Below are positions 59,601 through 64,000 of a stretch of 64,000 nt of DNA, piece by piece. Source of the stretch: Ampullaceana balthica (Eukaryota; Mollusca; Gastropoda; Lymnaeidae). The notes beneath the pieces were generated by a model that ran no database searches, was not told the origin of the DNA, and saw only the letters and a list, made by a program, of their open reading frames with translations. The stretch is taken from contig CALYLW010000342.1 of NCBI GenBank assembly GCA_944989445.1, forward strand, positions 186,001 to 250,000. The letters are read 5' to 3'. The stretch's first letter is position 1, and each line of letters begins with the position of its first letter. The position numbers and the translations under genes are program-made.

Positions 59601-62600
59601 GCTATAACAAAAGAAAACGTCCCTCGAAACAACCGAGAAAAGAAACCAGATACGTTATCGGGCCCAAAGGCCACAGGGCACTGTATGAGATTGCCAAAAG
59701 ACGAAATGAGAAATTGCTTGGGAACATGTTGAGAATTGGCCAAGGTCGCGCGAAACAGCAGTCGAAACAACAGTCGAAATCCCAAGTGGACGAAATTGTA
59801 CGTCGATTCAGGCGAATCATTTCTCAATTTCCAAACAAGAGGCTCCGCTCTTTGGAACAACTTATTATTAGCAAGGAGGAAGTGAACCGTCCAACGCGCA
59901 GTCGGCCGCTTGCAGTTTCCGACCAGTCGCCTGCCATGTCGCGTAAAGTACTGAGTAAACCACCCGACAGCAACACAAATACCGTAATGACATGGAGGCC
60001 GGCAGAGGCGGAATCTCCTGAACCTCATGCAAGCTCGGCTGAACCCAGTCTGGCGCGGGGCAGTGGCCGCTCTAGGGACGGCGATAGTTTGGTACAGTCA
60101 GTCCCCGTCAATGGCGTGTTCAGGCGGCCAGGGTTGTACTTCTTCAACACGAAGGCTGACGACAATGAGTCTCCGGAGGACCCGGGTTCCGTCGGCGAAG
60201 TAACGCCGCCCCGACGTGCCACCCACCCTCGTCCAGTTGATTCCTTAAATGTTATCAGGAAAAAACTTTCCAAAGATAAAAACAGCAGTAGAAACGATAA
60301 TAGACTACCAGGTCCAACCCATAAGTATTTCAACTTCGTTGATTCAGTCAATAGTTCCGAAGATTTGTCTTGGGAGGAGAGCGGTGAAGGTTCTAGGGCA
60401 TACAGCTCCGGTGGTTATTCTTCCTGTTTAACCTTTGACCCCGGTTCACATTCCCCATCGTCGTCGCAGTTTGGTCTTAATGCAACCACTCGACAAATAT
60501 ACTTTGAAAACATAGGATTCAGCGAGCAGTATCAAAATGAACCAAGTGACAGGGAATGTTCGTCTGAGGGTTTCAACATTGTTTCGCGGGATGTGAGCAA
60601 TTTCAGCGTAGCAACAGACACTGCAACTTTTCAAAATAACTTGCTATTTCTGCTAAGGACATTACTTTTCGGTGAGTCAAACGAAATGATGGCGTTTGAC
60701 GAGAGGAGTTCGAGTCATAACGACCCTCACCCTTTTGATGCAGGGACCAAACCATTTATTTAACACTGACCGCTTGGCCGTAGTTGAGAGAAATAGAGAC
60801 ACTTCTGAAAGAGTGATTCCAATCCAACACGTTACGTACCCCTCACGTGCTTCCTTGACAAATCGGGCGCCTTCTGAAACAATAATCCCAAAAAACTACA
60901 ATGGGAATCCCCGCTATGCTTCTATGACAAGGAGCGAACCTTCTGAAAGTATCACTCCAGTCACACGCAGTGCGAATTCCTCATGTGCCTCTATGACAAA
61001 CCGAGATCACCCTGGAGCAATGAGCCTCTCAAAACACGACGCGAACACTCCAAGTGCTCACACGTTGAAAGAAGAAATAAAGCGTTCAAGTTCGTGTATG
61101 TCCCCAGAGGCACATGACTCCAGGCTTCTCTTGTCAGGTATCTCAGAAAGCGTCACTGACGCCACCGAAGTACGCTCGAGAGATGGAAGAGGAGTTGAAG
61201 ACGACACCGCTCCAGCTGTGAGTGAGTCTCAGAATGAAAATAACCACGAGACTTCAGCCAACAGCGGAACGAGTCAGCCTTGTCGTGTCATCAATAAACC
61301 CCAGTTTACGCCATCGTTGTGGAAAGGTTTTGAAAGGGCCGATGAATCAGATCTTCAGTCTGGGGAAATCGGTGAGCGAAAAGCAAAGGACCTATCCAAA
61401 TATTCTCAAACCTTCTTGTTTTAAAGTACCTGCTGCTCGCCCAGTCAAGAGTAAGAACGTGAAACAAAGTTCTCCTCTCGTATCTTCTGGATATGCTGAC
61501 GACACGGATCAGTCCGCGGTTTCATCCTATCAGAAAACAGCAGCGGCGGAAATAGTGAGTGGTCCTGACGTTGCTGGACAAGACGACGCTCGGGAAACAT
61601 GTAACGGTGGTGAGGAGGGGAATGAACTCAATTCACGTGACGTAGAGGGTTTCGAATGTTTAGAGGTCGGGACGACACGGCAGCAGGCGACTTTGAATGG
61701 GCGACAAGGCCTAGGCGAAACAGAGAGCAATGCGTTGTTTTCTTTCTTCCGCGAACATCTTCCATCACAAAATGAATGTTTGAGCTTAGGCCAAGGGTTA
61801 CATTCTGACTACGGAGTTGGCGACATTTCAACAGAATATCCATCCGATCACACGCCAACTTCTTCACCCCCGGATCCGGTGATATATCCAACCCATGAGC
61901 ACATTTCCCGGCCAAATTATCCGAATATTCTACATTTAGAACATACAAATATCCATATAGATATGTTGTTGCCACAACAAGAGACGTCTACAAATGCAAA
62001 TCACTCTGGAGAGAACACGATGCCCTTAGTCATTTCACCTAAAATATTGTACGCTTCTGAACTAACTAAAGAGCATCGAGCTCGCTTGGATAGCCCAATA
62101 ACATCAAGAGAAGAGCACGAGGAATCAATGTCAGAAGAACTATCCACGCCACAGAACAATAATTTGATAAGTAAACAAAGAGCAGATGGCAGTAAAACTG
62201 AAGATGTGCGTCACGTGAACAACATGCTCAAAGCTCACGATAAAGATTTCTGTTGTCAAGAGAGCAATACTTGTGGCGCCACCAACTTGTCATGGGAAAC
62301 ACAACTCAGTCTCACTGTAAATACCCCTGGCATCAGCACCACGTGGCACTGTACAGTTCCTCAAAACTCTGACACGTTAGATGAACAAATGAATAATGAG
62401 AGTGAAACGAGAAATGCCCACCAAAATAGTTTTTCGCGTCCTAATGACCTGCAGGTAGCCCACTGTTCGAAAGACTTTCTTTTCGGCGCACCTGATGAAT
62501 TCAACACGGGGCATGGACGAAATGAAACAACTGGTGATAACTCTAATTCTGTTGAGTCTTCGGACACTAATGAAGAGTTATATCCCTGGAATCCAACTGC

Positions 62601-63333
62601 TGAGCCCGAGGAGATGCCGTTGGCTACAACAGGAAATACCCGAAACACCAATGAACATCATCCATTTATCAAGGGGAATTCTGGTTCAAATCCAAGTCAT
62701 CGTGGCTCTTATCTGTTTGGCCCACGAACAACACCCTTACAAAACAAAGAACCGAGGGGCAAAATTCAGAATATCTTTGGATTATCACAGAGGCCACATC
62801 TGACTGGAAATGGCGCAAACTCATCGCTCTATGACCATAACGCTGGTCCTTCGACCGGACAAGCAGATGAGCAACAAGACAACGATGACGTTTCTGAGAG
62901 CACCAGCCAAGTTTTCCCTTCTCAAGACGATTCCAAGGAAAACAACAACAATGCTATAAAGTCGTATCACTCATTCGACAATGTAACAAGCCTTCCTTCT
63001 GTCTCCACCGCCGGGCACAGCAGTCAAGTTCATCCTAATGTTTTGCAATTTGGGCTGCACTCCCACGATGTGAACAGCGGGCTTGTTCCCTCCGAACAGC
63101 ACGCCTTCGACATGAACGCCACCAGAAGTAACCAAAAGGCATTTCAGGCGTCAAATTTAAAGAGGGCGCCCCAACAAAGTTCACGCCCTTGGAGGAAACG
63201 CTGCGCTGATTGGTCTCTGCCAGCTAAAATGGCACCACCAGCTAAGATGCCCAGGTTGAGCCCAAAGACCGTCTTGACTCAGGTAAAGAATGTGAGAGCC
63301 GTTTACGATTCACGAACGTGGTACAACAAATAA
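53618..63333 (+). CDS. Large unrecognised protein gene, four exons visible, 5' end not found
   Basis: Four long plus-strand frames can be joined by three short introns: exons 53618-54846, 54941-60671, 60784-61371 and 61427-63333 (stop TAA), about 3,150 residues. Evidence for splicing: acceptor TTTTCCTGTCCACAG before 53618; donors GGC/GTAAAG (54847), TCG/GTGAGT (60672) and TCG/GTGAGC (61372); acceptors AACACAG (54940; alternative TTCTCAG at 54970), CCGTAG (60783) and TTGTTTTAAAG (61426). All restore the frame. I recognise no domain. The product is polar, Ser/Asn-rich and mostly low in hydrophobics. A strongly basic Arg/Ser region is at 58960-59520 (GRRARRRNRGC-like, RRSRRKRNSSRHRSRSSR), followed by a possibly ordered segment at about 59640-59880 (RYVIGPKGHRALYEIAKRRN). 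GC content is well above the flanks. The leading phase and lack of an early ATG require an upstream exon. A nuclear role is only a guess from the basic tracts. Confidence 0.72.
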
Positions 63334-63336
63334 AGT

Positions 63337-63342
63337 AATAAA
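63337..63342 (+). terminator. Poly(A) signal AATAAA for the large gene
   Basis: AATAAA four bases after the stop codon; another AATAAA (63329-63334) overlaps the stop itself. Either would give a very short 3' UTR, so a later signal could be used. Confidence 0.4.
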
Positions 63343-63467
63343 ACCGACAACAGGCAACAAACACATTTTAATTAAAAAATATATCGAAAAAGTGCATCAG
63401 TTAAAAAGATGGTTGGAGTAAATTTGTTAGTTTACATCTTGCATTATCTTCAATTTATGTTATGACC

Positions 63468-63602
63468 AATGTTCCCTTCAAGCTGCGAGGATATTAGACC
63501 GACGCCACTTAGTAATTTAGAATTACCGCGCTGCAAATTTTGTAAAATGTAAAAAAAAATAACTTTAAAAAAAATGTAAGCTGTGCAACTTTGCGCACGA
63601 AT
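63468..63602. mobile_element. MITE copy (TGCGCAG family), diverged
   Basis: Starts CAATGTTCCCTTCAAGCTGC and continues with GACCGACGCCAC, TTTTGTAAAATG and GTGCAACTTTGCGCACGA, the complement order of the copy at 12437-12590. The right end is degraded. Confidence 0.65.
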
Positions 63603-64000
63603 TTTTTTCTTGTATAGGTTATAATTAGTATAATTTGCAACATATTGTGCAGATCACCTTGAAGCGGATCCGTTGCCTAGGGGAATCCTGGTCCTCCCTT
63701 TGCCAGAGAACTTAAACTAAAAATAAAGTTTTTAAACAATAGAAATGTTAACAGCTTCGATAGAGCTTGGGATGGATGAAGAAACACGTTACAAACATAT
63801 TTTACTTTGTTCTTCAAGTCCACAAGTATTAAAATACAATTAATAATAGTTAAAGAACATGTTTCAACCACATCATACGTTATGTTTTATTACACCAGTT
63901 TCTATCCACACGCCGACAGCACACGGTCATGAGGCGTGCCAGGTTTGCCTTGATGAAGGAATTGAGATACATGAAGGAGAGACAGGAAAGGAGAGAGCGG
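63603..64000. other. Right-edge sequence
   Basis: No gene identified. The last 100 bases (AGGCGTGCCAGGTTTGCC, then GGAGAGACAGGAAAGGAG) are less AT-rich and may begin another feature beyond the window. Confidence 0.3.

Overview
The window is animal nuclear DNA, AT-rich and loaded with transposons. It is most likely from a gastropod mollusc: the genes have spliced, metazoan-type exons, and the tRNA-derived SINEs and the LINEs resemble those I know from snail genomes. The species assignment is inference from repeat style and gene content; no sequence here names a species.

Layout. (1) 0.6-7.2 kb, minus strand: the first six coding exons of PI4KA (phosphatidylinositol 4-kinase alpha), which runs off the left edge. 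A tRNA-Thr(AGU) gene sits 236 bp upstream of its start codon on the opposite strand. (2) 7.6-24.1 kb: a gene-free transposon graveyard. It holds pogo/Tigger-like, hAT and Harbinger-like elements, a degenerate RNase H-bearing non-LTR retrotransposon, SINEs and LINE tails, many nested inside one another with readable target-site duplications. (3) 24.9-31.9 kb, plus strand: a complete RAD51C gene in eight exons. (4) 33.2-41.1 kb, minus strand: a complete nine-exon gene best identified as CFAP119 (CCDC189), a ciliary central-pair C1a protein, convergent with RAD51C. (5) 41.5-44.5 kb: an hAT transposon split by a Harbinger-like element. (6) 45-53 kb: a cluster of minisatellites (units of 28, 27, 33, 35 and 29 bp), two with nine-unit higher-order periodicity. 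(7) 53.6-63.3 kb, plus strand: a large unrecognised gene whose four reading-frame blocks can be joined by three short introns into a polar protein of roughly 3,150 residues, with its 5' exon(s) not found.

PI4KA (phosphoinositide synthesis), RAD51C (homologous recombination) and CFAP119 (cilia) have no functional connection; this is ordinary animal gene order, not an operon. The most interesting items are the orphan giant gene, a SINE that shares its 3' tail exactly with a resident LINE, a four-level transposon nest, the higher-order minisatellites, and a probable GC-AG intron in RAD51C. All exon boundaries were read by eye from splice motifs and reading phase; no alignment, transcript or database search was possible.
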